Shown: positions 1 through 7,079 of the stretch, piece by piece | Layout of the letters: every line of letters starts with the position of its first letter | Position numbering within the stretch: position 1 is the stretch's first letter | Source: Oscillospiraceae bacterium | GTDB lineage: Bacteria > Bacillota > Clostridia > Oscillospirales > Acutalibacteraceae | Reading direction: 5' to 3' | Assembly: GCA_031262985.1 (NCBI GenBank) | Contig: JAISGQ010000041.1 | Span: 1-35,214, forward strand | Length of the DNA stretch: 35,214 bases | Position numbers and translations under genes: made by a program | The notes under the pieces: generated by a model | The model's input: the letters and a program-made list of their open reading frames with translations, nothing else | Told to the model about the DNA's origin: nothing | Databases searched by the model: none

Positions 1-7
1 TTTGCCT

Positions 8-113
8 TATAGTTAATTAACTTAGAAAACAACAAGAAAACACGGGCGAAAAGCCCTGATTTGTGCGGTTTTCGCCCGTGGAGGCTTGATTGTTTTCAAG
101 TTAATTTAGTATA
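8..113 (+). repeat. Palindromic mini-element family A, copy 1
   Basis: A ~106 bp non-coding element. Its imperfect terminal inverted repeats begin TATAGTTAATTAACTTAG and end (reverse complement) TATACTAAATTAACTTG. A central perfect inverted repeat, CACGGGCGAAAA / TTTTCGCCCGTG, forms a hairpin. Near-identical copies lie at 3351 and 3858 in the opposite orientation, with diverged or partial copies at 10913 and 35129. It has no ORF. The structure is that of a MITE mobilised in trans, which is inference because no matching transposase is in the window. Confidence 0.85.
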
Positions 114-168
114 TCTATCCAAAAATTCGCTCAAAATCCAATCATCTTAACTTGTGTCAACAGACCCT
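112..168 (-). repeat. Truncated copy of 18-bp-TIR mini-element (family C)
   Basis: Read on the minus strand, this segment matches the left half of the complete element at 16540-16700. Both contain GTTGACACAAGTTAA followed by a GGATTTTGAGC block and AATTTTTG. The other half is missing, and the truncated end abuts the right end of the family A copy at 8-113, so one element has probably interrupted or replaced part of the other. Confidence 0.7.
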
Positions 169-247
169 AATTTAATTCAGTGCGTTGATGTGAGGATTGT
201 ATAAAATTTTTAAGTAACCATTGTTTTGTCGTTTTCTATAGTGTATA

Positions 248-290
248 GTTAAACCATCGGGAAAATTCGCCGTTTTCTCGGTGGTTTAAC
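248..290 (+). promoter_or_regulatory. Long hairpin in the acyltransferase 5' leader
   Basis: Positions 248-265 and 273-290 pair to form an ~18 bp stem (outer arm GTTAAACCA / TGGTTTAAC) with a 7 nt loop. No T-run follows, so it is not a typical intrinsic terminator. It lies 40 bases before the start codon at 332 and may be a cis-acting mRNA structure or a repeat remnant. No known riboswitch consensus was recognised. Confidence 0.5.
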
Positions 291-331
291 TGCGGAGCAG
301 TATTAACCGAAAGGGCGGTGCATTTACTCAA

Positions 332-1639
332 ATGGACGATTACAAGCGGCATTTGAGGGTGTGGAGTTTTTTTCGAAAGCTCCTCTCCCCTTTTGTGAGG
401 AGGAAATTCAACATCTCCTTTAAAAATATGCCCGACATACCATCGCCGTATATTATCTTGTCGAACCACAACACCGACTGGGACCCTCTCCTAATCGGTG
501 CGGGGATAAAAAAGCACACATATTTCGTGGCAAGTGAACACATATTCAGGCACGGGCTGCTCTCGAAGCTGCTCATACGCTATCTTGCTCCCATATCGAG
601 GAGGAAGGGCAGTACCGACTCGGCTACTGCCATATCCGTACTGCGGCATCTGAGGAAAGGACACAGCGTATGTATCTTCGCGGAGGGCAACCGCTCCTTC
701 TGCGGAATAACAGAGGAGATACACCCCTCCACCTGCAAGCTTGTGAAAAGCGCGGGAGTTCCTCTTATCACCCTCAAATTTACAGGCGGGTATCTGACCT
801 CCCCGCGATGGTCATTCACCATGAGAAGGGGGAGAATGACGTGTGAAACAGCGGGGATTTATACTCCCGAACAGCTAAAACAGCTCTCGCCTTGCGAAAT
901 AGAAGATATAATCCGCCGCGACCTCTATGAAAACAGCGACGAGCGGCAGAAATCCGAGCCTGTTGCGTTTAAAGGAAAGCGGCTGGCGGAGGGGCTGGAA
1001 CACGTCCTCCACCTCTGCCCTAAGTGCGGCAAATCGGGAAACCTTTTTGGGAATGGAGATATATTCTCCTGCACCTGCGGGCTTTCGGTAAAATACACAG
1101 AGTTCGGCACTCTCCAATCGAGCGGCACGCAGTTTGAAACTGTAGCACAGTGGGACAAATGGCAGACCGAGCAGATATACAGAGCTGTGGAGCTTGCTAC
1201 TGTGGGGCTGGACGCTAACGGGCTTGCCTCTATGGAATCTACCTCCTCCAAACCTGCTAATGCGGAGCTTACCTCCGCCCCTTCCGCTGACGGACTTGCC
1301 TCCTCTGAGCCTACTGACACGGAGTTTACCGCAATCGAGCTTGCCTCCTCCCCCGCCTTTTCGGATGAGCCTGTAAAGCTGATTGAGCTGACAGGCAATC
1401 ACGGGGAAACCGAGCTGCTCACAGGCAGGCTCTCCATTGACCGCGAACATCTCCTCTGCGGAGATATGAACTTTCCGCTGTCGGAAATATCGGACATCAA
1501 CATCTACTCGCGGCGAAACCTTATTTTTACGCACAGCGGAAGGCATTACGAAATTCACTCCGACCAATGCTACTGTGCGAGAAAATACATTATCTACTTC
1601 AAGGCAGTGCAAAAATACAGCAAAACGAAAGGGATGTAA
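332..1639 (+). CDS. PlsC-like 1-acylglycerol-3-phosphate acyltransferase with C-terminal zinc ribbon
   Basis: The N-terminal ~170 residues are a glycerolipid acyltransferase (PlsC) domain. The catalytic HX4D motif is H46...D51 in NHNTDWD, and the acceptor-binding motif is FAEGNRS at 116-122, equivalent to FPEGTRS. The predicted role is transfer of an acyl chain to lysophosphatidic acid or a related lysolipid at the inner membrane face. Unlike plain PlsC (~200-250 aa), this 435 aa protein adds a four-Cys ribbon (CPKC at 229-232, CTC at 247-249). A Ser/Ala/Thr/Glu-rich degenerate stretch follows (about 288-345, repeated GLAS/ELAS/ELTS), then a ~90 aa tail. The ATG at 332 has AGGGCGGTG about 8 bases upstream. 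The stop is 5 bases before the next gene, so the two are probably co-transcribed. Domain assignment is firm; the true substrate is unknown. Confidence 0.8.
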   Translation: MDDYKRHLRVWSFFRKLLSPFVRRKFNISFKNMPDIPSPYIILSNHNTDWDPLLIGAGIKKHTYFVASEHIFRHGLLSKLLIRYLAPISRRKGSTDSATAISVLRHLRKGHSVCIFAEGNRSFCGITEEIHPSTCKLVKSAGVPLITLKFTGGYLTSPRWSFTMRRGRMTCETAGIYTPEQLKQLSPCEIEDIIRRDLYENSDERQKSEPVAFKGKRLAEGLEHVLHLCPKCGKSGNLFGNGDIFSCTCGLSVKYTEFGTLQSSGTQFETVAQWDKWQTEQIYRAVELATVGLDANGLASMESTSSKPANAELTSAPSADGLASSEPTDTEFTAIELASSPAFSDEPVKLIELTGNHGETELLTGRLSIDREHLLCGDMNFPLSEISDINIYSRRNLIFTHSGRHYEIHSDQCYCARKYIIYFKAVQKYSKTKGM

Positions 1640-1644
1640 AACAT

Positions 1645-3102
1645 ATGGACTATTCGGCGGCTAACTCCTCATTGTGGAACATTATCATTCAGCTTGGCGT
1701 CATGGCGGGTATGATTATCCTCGCCACTCTTGTAAGGAGGAAAGTCCCCTTCATCAAAAAGAGCCTCATGCCCACCGCGGTTATCGCGGGCTTCCTGCTC
1801 CTCATTCTGAGAAACACAGGACTGCTGAGCATTGACACGAACGTGCTTGAGATGATTACCTACCACGGCATAGCTATCGGCTTTATCGCGCTTTCGCTTC
1901 GAGTTCCCACTAAGGACTCGCAGGAGAGCGGCGGTCTTACTGGACTTCAGTCGGGAGCGGCGATAGTCAGCACCTATCTCATTCAGGCAATAGCCGGTAC
2001 TGTTATCGCGATTGCCCTTATCCTCACGATTATGCCCTCCTTCTTCAGCGCGTCGGGAGTGCTCATAGCCATGGGCTTCGGGCAGGGTCCGGGTCAGGCG
2101 AACAACGTGGGCACTACCTACGAGCAGGCGGGGTTTGCAGGAGGACACTCCTTCGCACTCGCCATTGCCGCTGCGGGATACCTCTGCGCCTGTATCGTGG
2201 GAGTTATCCTCGTCAACATACTCAGCAGAAAGAGGAAGGTTAAAAACCTCGGCGGAGAAGAGGTTTCAGGCTCTGTGACGGTCGATTCCTTTCAGGATAA
2301 CGGAGAGATACCTATATCGGAATCTATCGACAGGCTGTCCGTTCAGTTCGCGCTGGTTCTCCTCGTCTATCTCTTCACCTTCCTTGTAACTCACCTTATC
2401 ACCTCCCTCCTCGACACACATCTGCCCGGAGTGGGAGCTTCCATATCTCCCCTTCTGTGGGGCTTTAACTTCATCATCGGCTCTATGCTCTCCATGCTTG
2501 TGGGCAGGGTGATAAAGGGACTGCAAAAGAGCAAGGTTATAACACGGCAGTATCAGAATAACTATCTTATGAGCAGGATTTCAGGTCTCGCCTTCGACAT
2601 AATGATTATCGCGGGTATTGCCTCGATAAATATCGAGGATCTTTCGGGACTGTGGCTTCCGTTTGTCCTCTTCGTTCTCGCGGGAGGAGTAATTACACTG
2701 ATTTACCTCGCGATAATCTGCAAGAGAATCTACAAGGGCTACTACATGGAGGGGCTTGCCTCGATGTACGGTATGCTCACGGGAACTATCAGCTCGGGAG
2801 TACTTCTCCTTCGCGAGATTGACCCCGAATTTAAAACTCCCGCCGCCAACAATCTCATTACAGGCAGCAGCTTCGGCATACTGCTCGGCGCGCCGCTGCT
2901 TATCCTCATTGGAATGGCACCATCGAATATCTACCTTGTACTCGTGCTCATGCTTGTCTACTTCGCCGCGCTCCTGCCTATCATCATGATAAAGGGGAAG
3001 AAGAAGCCGTCCTCCTCAGACGCCGCGCCTAAGGGGGAGCAAGCAGGGGAAGCGGAAGTGGCACAAGTAGTAGAAGTGACGGAGGAAACGACGGCGCAAT
3101 AA
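1645..3102 (+). CDS. GltS-type sodium/glutamate symporter family protein
   Basis: A 485 aa polytopic membrane protein with about ten or more hydrophobic segments. It has a central glycine-rich GFGQGPGQANNVGTTYE motif and a later AGGHSFALAIAAAGYL, as in clostridial proteins annotated as sodium:glutamate symporters (ESS family). The likely role is Na+-coupled uptake of glutamate or a related anion, but the substrate is inferred from the family only. I start it at ATG 1645, five bases after the preceding stop, with GAAAGGGATG as ribosome binding site. An upstream in-frame ATG at 1567 would lie inside the acyltransferase gene and adds a non-membrane stretch. The C-terminal ~35 residues are a Lys/Glu/Ala-rich cytoplasmic tail. 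A strong hairpin follows the stop. Confidence 0.75.
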   Translation: MDYSAANSSLWNIIIQLGVMAGMIILATLVRRKVPFIKKSLMPTAVIAGFLLLILRNTGLLSIDTNVLEMITYHGIAIGFIALSLRVPTKDSQESGGLTGLQSGAAIVSTYLIQAIAGTVIAIALILTIMPSFFSASGVLIAMGFGQGPGQANNVGTTYEQAGFAGGHSFALAIAAAGYLCACIVGVILVNILSRKRKVKNLGGEEVSGSVTVDSFQDNGEIPISESIDRLSVQFALVLLVYLFTFLVTHLITSLLDTHLPGVGASISPLLWGFNFIIGSMLSMLVGRVIKGLQKSKVITRQYQNNYLMSRISGLAFDIMIIAGIASINIEDLSGLWLPFVLFVLAGGVITLIYLAIICKRIYKGYYMEGLASMYGMLTGTISSGVLLLREIDPEFKTPAANNLITGSSFGILLGAPLLILIGMAPSNIYLVLVLMLVYFAALLPIIMIKGKKKPSSSDAAPKGEQAGEAEVAQVVEVTEETTAQ

Positions 3103-3127
3103 TCGTCGGAGCTGTAGTCGCAGTGAA

Positions 3128-3164
3128 AAGCCCTATCCGACGGTAACACCGTCGGATAGGGCTT
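3128..3164 (+). terminator. Strong hairpin terminator after the gltS-like gene
   Basis: A perfect 17 bp stem (3128-3144 with 3148-3164; arm AAGCCCTATCCGACGGT) and a 3 nt loop, starting 25 bases after the stop codon. The downstream T-tract is weak (ATGTTATTATTG). Confidence 0.75.
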
Positions 3165-3193
3165 ATGTTATTATTGCTCCGACAACCCTTTAA

Positions 3194-3321
3194 AAACCTT
3201 GCCATTTCTGGTCGGTATTTTTACCGCCTTGCATCGTTATCCTCCTTGCTTTGCGTCAGCAAAGCGGCGTCCTCTGCCTCGCAAGACAGTAAAAATCCAC
3301 GACCATAATCTGGCAAGGTTT
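3194..3321. repeat. Covarying stem-loop element family B, copy 1
   Basis: The outer arms (about 3194-3226 and 3290-3321) are imperfect inverted repeats beginning AAACCTTGCCA. Inside lie two conserved strands, CATCGTTATCCTCCTTG and GCGTCCTCTGCCTCG, around an apical hairpin CTTTGC-gtca-GCAAAG. The copy at 24321 keeps both conserved strands and a nearby AAAAATCC, but its arms and apical stem are completely different and still pair. No ORF is present. It is either a structured RNA or a palindromic repeat. Confidence 0.7.
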
Positions 3322-3350
3322 AGCCGCCGAAGCAATAACTCCGTTCAGCA

Positions 3351-3458
3351 TATACACTAAATTAACAAGAAAACAGTCAAGCCTCCACGGGCGAAAACCG
3401 CATAAATCAGAGCTTTTCGCCCGTGTTTTCTTGGTGTTTTCTAAGTTAATTAACTATA
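3351..3458 (-). repeat. Palindromic mini-element family A, copy 2
   Basis: This is the reverse complement of the copy at 8-113 with only scattered differences, with the same terminal inverted repeats and CACGGGCGAAAA central hairpin. It lies immediately upstream of the gene at 3486 and in the same orientation as copy 3, which follows that gene. Confidence 0.85.
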
Positions 3459-3485
3459 ATATACCGAGAGAAAGGCAGCACAGCT

Positions 3486-3872
3486 ATGAGCAATACTACG
3501 AGCAAAACTTTGCGTGAGGCGCTCGCCGAAAAATACGGCGGCACATACGACATTGTCTCCTCGGAGGAGATTTATTTTCCTCCCATCTGTCCTGAGTTCG
3601 GATCTATCAGGATTTTCGGCAACATCGACAACGAACTCGATTTGAGCGGCAGAGATGAATATTATGTTTTGTATTCCGAAAAAACTCACGAGCATATTGA
3701 CACTGGGAGCGAGCTTATCGAAACTCTCGACGAGATATTCGAGGACAGGATTTTTTATGTGAAATCGTGGTGCTTCGGAGGGTTTCATTCACGGCAAAAG
3801 TGTGATACAATATTAAAGCACCACAGGAAGCTTAAATGCTACTCGTGGCATGGGAGGTATACACTAAATTAA
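3486..3872 (+). CDS. Hypothetical protein bracketed by two mini-elements
   Basis: A 128 aa, mostly acidic, soluble protein that I do not recognise. It has no signal peptide or membrane segment. The start ATG 3486 is preceded by GAGAGAAAGG, a moderate ribosome binding site. The N-terminal ~100 residues look like an intact small domain (alternating acidic and hydrophobic residues, SSEEIYFPP, DEYYVLYSEKTHEH, LIETLDEIFED). The last ~30 residues are His/Lys/Cys-rich and less protein-like. The final codons (Tyr-Thr-Leu-Asn-stop, 3858-3872) are the first bases of the family A element at 3858, so the native C-terminus may have been lost or replaced by that insertion. It could be an immunity-type or SMI1-like orphan, but nothing seen here proves that. 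Confidence 0.55.
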   Translation: MSNTTSKTLREALAEKYGGTYDIVSSEEIYFPPICPEFGSIRIFGNIDNELDLSGRDEYYVLYSEKTHEHIDTGSELIETLDEIFEDRIFYVKSWCFGGFHSRQKCDTILKHHRKLKCYSWHGRYTLN

Positions 3873-3964
3873 CAAGAAAACAATCAAGCCTCCACGGGCG
3901 AAAACCGCATAAATCAGAGCTTTTCGCCCGTGTTTTCTTGGTGTTTTCTAAGTTAATTAACTAC
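3858..3964 (-). repeat. Palindromic mini-element family A, copy 3
   Basis: It is nearly identical to copy 2 and in the same orientation. Its first 15 bases are read as the last four codons and stop of the upstream gene. It ends about 30 bases before the ribosome binding site of the response regulator gene. Confidence 0.85.
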
Positions 3965-4006
3965 AACCCCTATAACTCTTAAATTTGTATCACGGAGGGA
4001 AACTCT

Positions 4007-4666
4007 ATGCAAAATCAACCGAACATCCTCTTAGTGGAGGACGATTCCATCATTGCCTCGGGGCTGGTTTACGCACTCAAGGGAGAGGGCTACGCCGTCA
4101 CGCACGCCGCGTCCGTCTCCGACGCGCTGTCCTTCGCCTCTGCGGGGAGCTACGACCTCGCCGTGCTGGACTTGGGACTTCCCGACGGAAGCGGATTTGA
4201 TGTGAGGGAGCGGCTGGGTGATACCTCCGTCATCTTCCTGACAGTGGTGGACGACGAGGGGAATATCGTCAAGGCGTTGGAGGGCGGCGCAGAGGACTAC
4301 ATCACAAAGCCCTTCCGTTTGCGTGAACTCCTTGCACGAATTAAGGTGGTACTGCGCCGAAAAACAGGCGGAGGAGAAGCTCTCTCTATAGGCAAGGTTT
4401 CTATTCACACCTCCGAGGGGAAGGCGTATATAGAGGGAATGCCCCTCGACCTCACCGCACTCGAATACCGACTACTCCTCACGTTCGCGAACAACAAGGG
4501 GAAAATCCTAACTCGCACGCAGATTTTGGACAGCATATGGGACAGCGCGGGCAGCTTTGTGGAGGACAACACTCTCACCGTGTACATCAAGCGACTGCGC
4601 GAAAAGCTCGGCAGCTCCGCCGATATAGAAACCGTTCGCGGAGTGGGATATAGGGTTAATGCGTAA
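4007..4666 (+). CDS. OmpR/PhoB-family response regulator
   Basis: A 219 aa two-component regulator. The receiver domain (about 6-118) has the acidic pocket D12/D13, phospho-acceptor D55 (VLDLGLPDG), T79 and K101 (ITKPF). A winged-helix DNA-binding domain follows (about 128-218), ending in the typical ETVRGVGYRVN. The start ATG 4007 has GGAGGG 7 bases upstream. Its expected partner is the kinase at 7066, the expected output the ABC genes that follow. Three GTCAC repeats upstream of both ABC transcription units are candidate binding sites. This resembles BceR/VraR-like control of antimicrobial-peptide ABC modules. Regulator and kinase, usually adjacent, are separated here by four genes, three of them AT-rich. 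Confidence 0.92.
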   Translation: MQNQPNILLVEDDSIIASGLVYALKGEGYAVTHAASVSDALSFASAGSYDLAVLDLGLPDGSGFDVRERLGDTSVIFLTVVDDEGNIVKALEGGAEDYITKPFRLRELLARIKVVLRRKTGGGEALSIGKVSIHTSEGKAYIEGMPLDLTALEYRLLLTFANNKGKILTRTQILDSIWDSAGSFVEDNTLTVYIKRLREKLGSSADIETVRGVGYRVNA

Positions 4667-4670
4667 TTAA
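4656..4670 (+). repeat. 15 bp inverted repeat, left arm
   Basis: TTAATGCGTAATTAA covers the response regulator stop codon. Its exact reverse complement lies at 7887-7901 over the kinase stop codon, so the two arms bracket the block that separates regulator from ABC genes. Confidence 0.6.
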
Positions 4671-4708
4671 GATGTTTTTGTGATTTGATAATAGGAGGAC
4701 AAAGCAAA

Positions 4709-5155
4709 ATGATTATAGGAGTAACATTTTATGCCAAAAAACATGGAAATTTTCTGTTATGGGAAATTTTAAAATGTGTGGATATTGAAAATTATGTCTG
4801 GTATGTAGAGCAAGATGAAGCATACACAAGACCTCCAGATGAAGCGTTTTTTGAAAAAGATTCATATGATGGCAACGAGTTTGCGAAGCTTGTTCTCGCT
4901 GACCATTACATAATTTTTCTTAAAGCGGGAGCATATTTGAAAAATGGTAGTTATTTTGATATAAAAACTTATGAAGATTTTGTGAAAAGCGACTGCCGGT
5001 TACTGCTTTTAATTTGCGATTGCACATATGTTGACATTTATGCTAAAGATGAAAATATATCTAAAGCGATTTATGAAACTGCGATTGCCAACGGTTATAA
5101 AGATGTCGAATATGTTACCGAAAAAAATGACGGCAGAACACGCATGGATATTTGA
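4709..5155 (+). CDS. DUF2691-like hypothetical protein
   Basis: A 148 aa soluble protein of unknown function. The C-terminal half, with a YEDFVKSDCRLLLLICDCTYVDIYAKD stretch split as YEDFVKSDC and LLICDCTYVDIYAKD, followed by ENDGRTRMDI-like residues, resembles the DUF2691 family of Bacillota as I remember it. The start is ATG 4709 with AGGAGG at 4693-4698. A TTG eight codons upstream would overlap that ribosome binding site and is rejected. Base composition and codon use are clearly more AT-rich than in the regulator before it and the kinase after it. It is the first of three such genes, suggesting a later acquired insert. Confidence 0.6.
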   Translation: MIIGVTFYAKKHGNFLLWEILKCVDIENYVWYVEQDEAYTRPPDEAFFEKDSYDGNEFAKLVLADHYIIFLKAGAYLKNGSYFDIKTYEDFVKSDCRLLLLICDCTYVDIYAKDENISKAIYETAIANGYKDVEYVTEKNDGRTRMDI

Positions 5156-5192
5156 TAAAGTTATAAAATTTTAAAAAAGGACGGATTTTATT

Positions 5193-5891
5193 ATGAAAAA
5201 AGAACGCACAGGAACAACTTTATATTGGGGTATTATTATTGTGAATTTAACTTTATTTGTTTCCGGTATATCTCTGATGATTTTTCATTTTAATAAATAT
5301 GCTCACGTAAATAACTGGAAAGCATTTTTGATAGGATGTGTTGTGGCTACCTTGCCCGCAATTTTATCCGGAATATATTTGGTTTTCAGAATAGCTTTAG
5401 AACACACTTGTTTTATAAAAGCCTTAATTTTTATTATTATGCCCTTTAGTTTAGCTTCTATGTTATTTATTGGTTTTATCTTTAATTCTCAGACATCAGA
5501 CATCAAAAACTATTTGCAGTTTGACGACACTGTTGAGTTAGTATCAGATTACGAATTTTTCCCTGAAAAAATACCTGAATCAGCGGAAAATACAGAGTAT
5601 TTTTATAGATATGTAGATTTTTGGTGGAGTTACGATATTTATCTCAAGGTAAAGCTGTCTGAATCCGATTTTGAAGAAGAAAAGCTAAGAATTGGAAAAC
5701 AATATCCCGAAGCTGAGATTGTCAACAATAATGGAGCAATTGAGTATCGCATTAAATATTACGATGGTGATTATTTCTACAAATTCGTTTCATTTTCCGA
5801 ACAAGATTTAACAGTGACATATATTTGTTCATATTCAGTTGAGGGCTATTCAGGGGGAGACACACCGTATTTTGAAGAGATTGCGAAATAG
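5193..5891 (+). CDS. Hypothetical membrane protein, three TM segments plus C-terminal domain
   Basis: A 232 aa protein, unrecognised. Hydrophobic segments lie at about 11-32, 42-66 and 75-97. A ~130 aa acidic, Tyr/Phe-rich C-terminal domain, probably extracytoplasmic, follows (YFYRYVDFWWSYDIYLKVKL, then EYRIKYYDGDYFYKFV). The start ATG 5193 has AAAGGACGG about 10 bases upstream. It is AT-rich like its neighbours at 4709 and 5946. No enzyme motif is visible. Its place inside a two-component locus could suggest a membrane accessory role, but the base composition argues that it arrived separately. Confidence 0.6.
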   Translation: MKKERTGTTLYWGIIIVNLTLFVSGISLMIFHFNKYAHVNNWKAFLIGCVVATLPAILSGIYLVFRIALEHTCFIKALIFIIMPFSLASMLFIGFIFNSQTSDIKNYLQFDDTVELVSDYEFFPEKIPESAENTEYFYRYVDFWWSYDIYLKVKLSESDFEEEKLRIGKQYPEAEIVNNNGAIEYRIKYYDGDYFYKFVSFSEQDLTVTYICSYSVEGYSGGDTPYFEEIAK

Positions 5892-5945
5892 GATAATACA
5901 CATTATCCTGCACTTTCTCCGCGGAAAATATTTGAGGTGATAATC

Positions 5946-6626
5946 GTGACAGAATCCATGACAAATGAGGAAAAATTAAACTTTCTCTATGAGTTAGAGA
6001 CCGGCGAATGTTGCTCAACTGAGAATAAACAGAGGTTAATAGAATTATCAGAAGATTCTGATGAGGAGGTTCGTATAGAAGTAGCCGCTGTTCTTGCCTG
6101 CATTGATATTCCTGAAAAAGACGATATTTTAGTTAAATTGTCCTGCGATAAAGACAGTTTAGTAAGAGTGAATGCGTGCGACTCCTTAGGCACAAGTATT
6201 TCTCCTAAAATTATTGAGGTTTTAAAAGAAAGAATAATCAGAGATAAAGATAGTTTGGTAAGAAGCTATTCTGTGCTTTCGATTTGCGACATTGCAATAT
6301 CTGCAAACCTAAATTATTCTCAAATAATAAAGTTTCTTGAAAATAGACTTGAAAAAGAAAAAATTATAAACACAAAAATTTCTTTTTACAGAAGCCTGTA
6401 TTTGCTCGGCGAAGAGAAGTATTTGGATGAAATTATCGAAACTTCACATAATCGAAATTATAGAAATCGTTGCGCGGCTGTTAACGCCTTAAAGGACATT
6501 GCAAATATTGACAATTCAGACAAAATTCGTCTCGCTGTACTTAATTTAAAAACACACGAGAAAAGTTTGGCTGTATTGAGTTCCTGCGACAATGTGCTGC
6601 AGCACATCTATAATTTTAACGACTAA
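5946..6626 (+). CDS. HEAT-repeat-like protein
   Basis: A 226 aa, all-helical-looking soluble protein with ~35-residue repeats of HEAT type: EEVRIEVAAVLACI, DSLVRVNACDSLG, DSLVRSYSVLSICDI and RNRCAAVNALKDIA occupy the same place in successive repeats. HEAT proteins are protein-binding scaffolds, and this one is unassigned. I choose GTG 5946 because TTGAGGTGAT sits 5-6 bases upstream. The alternatives are GTG 5937, inside that site, and ATG 5958, too far downstream. Last of the AT-rich trio; a good AGGAGG for the next gene starts 5 bases after its stop. Confidence 0.6.
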   Translation: MTESMTNEEKLNFLYELETGECCSTENKQRLIELSEDSDEEVRIEVAAVLACIDIPEKDDILVKLSCDKDSLVRVNACDSLGTSISPKIIEVLKERIIRDKDSLVRSYSVLSICDIAISANLNYSQIIKFLENRLEKEKIINTKISFYRSLYLLGEEKYLDEIIETSHNRNYRNRCAAVNALKDIANIDNSDKIRLAVLNLKTHEKSLAVLSSCDNVLQHIYNFND

Positions 6627-6644
6627 GTATAGGAGGAGCTAAGT

Positions 6645-7079
6645 TTGGTGAACAATAATAAAAAGAGGAGAGCCGTATTCCTGCTCCTGTTTTTCCTGCT
6701 TCTGGCAGTCGAAGTAGTCATAGCCCTGTGGGTGCGGGACGCATTCGTTCGCCCATATCTTGGAGACGTCATCGCCGTGTGGGTGCTATACTGCCTCGCA
6801 CGCGCCGTCTCTCCCCGCAAGCCGCGCCTGCTGTGGGTGTGGGTGCTGTGCTTTGCGGTGCTGACTGAAATTTTGCAGCTGATTAATATCGCCGCGATTT
6901 TGGGGCTACCGCAGGGCGGCGTACTGCAAATTATCATAGGCGGCACGTTCAGCGTGATAGACCTATTGTGCTACCTTGTTGGCTGTCTGACGGCGGCGGG
7001 GTTGGAGTATATGGCGGCGCGGCGTGACTGTAATAACAGAAAAAACGGAGGCAATCGGAGTAAAAATGATACTGTCTGA
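6645..7079 (+). CDS. DUF2809 family membrane protein
   Basis: A 144 aa protein with four hydrophobic segments (about 9-28, 38-52, 62-80 and 100-120). The FVRPYLGDVIAVWVLYCL block and the later TEILQLI and FSVIDLLCYLVG are typical of DUF2809, a small VanZ-like integral membrane family of unknown biochemistry. The start is TTG 6645 or GTG 6648, both served by AGGAGG at 6631-6636. It returns to the GC-rich composition of the regulator and kinase. It overlaps the kinase start by 14 bases, indicating translational coupling. Because the kinase itself has no membrane segment, this protein could be its membrane partner; that is inference. Confidence 0.75.
   Translation: MVNNNKKRRAVFLLLFFLLLAVEVVIALWVRDAFVRPYLGDVIAVWVLYCLARAVSPRKPRLLWVWVLCFAVLTEILQLINIAAILGLPQGGVLQIIIGGTFSVIDLLCYLVGCLTAAGLEYMAARRDCNNRKNGGNRSKNDTV

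Noticed and set aside
875-1612. Long minus-strand open frame (245 codons) opposite the acyltransferase gene
   Set aside because: It is a mirror of the plus-strand coding sequence with Arg/Gly/Ser-biased composition and no ribosome binding site; the plus frame has clear PlsC motifs.
3194-3964. CRISPR array
   Set aside because: The repeats here are few, long, internally palindromic and separated by a gene; there are no regular spacers or cas genes.
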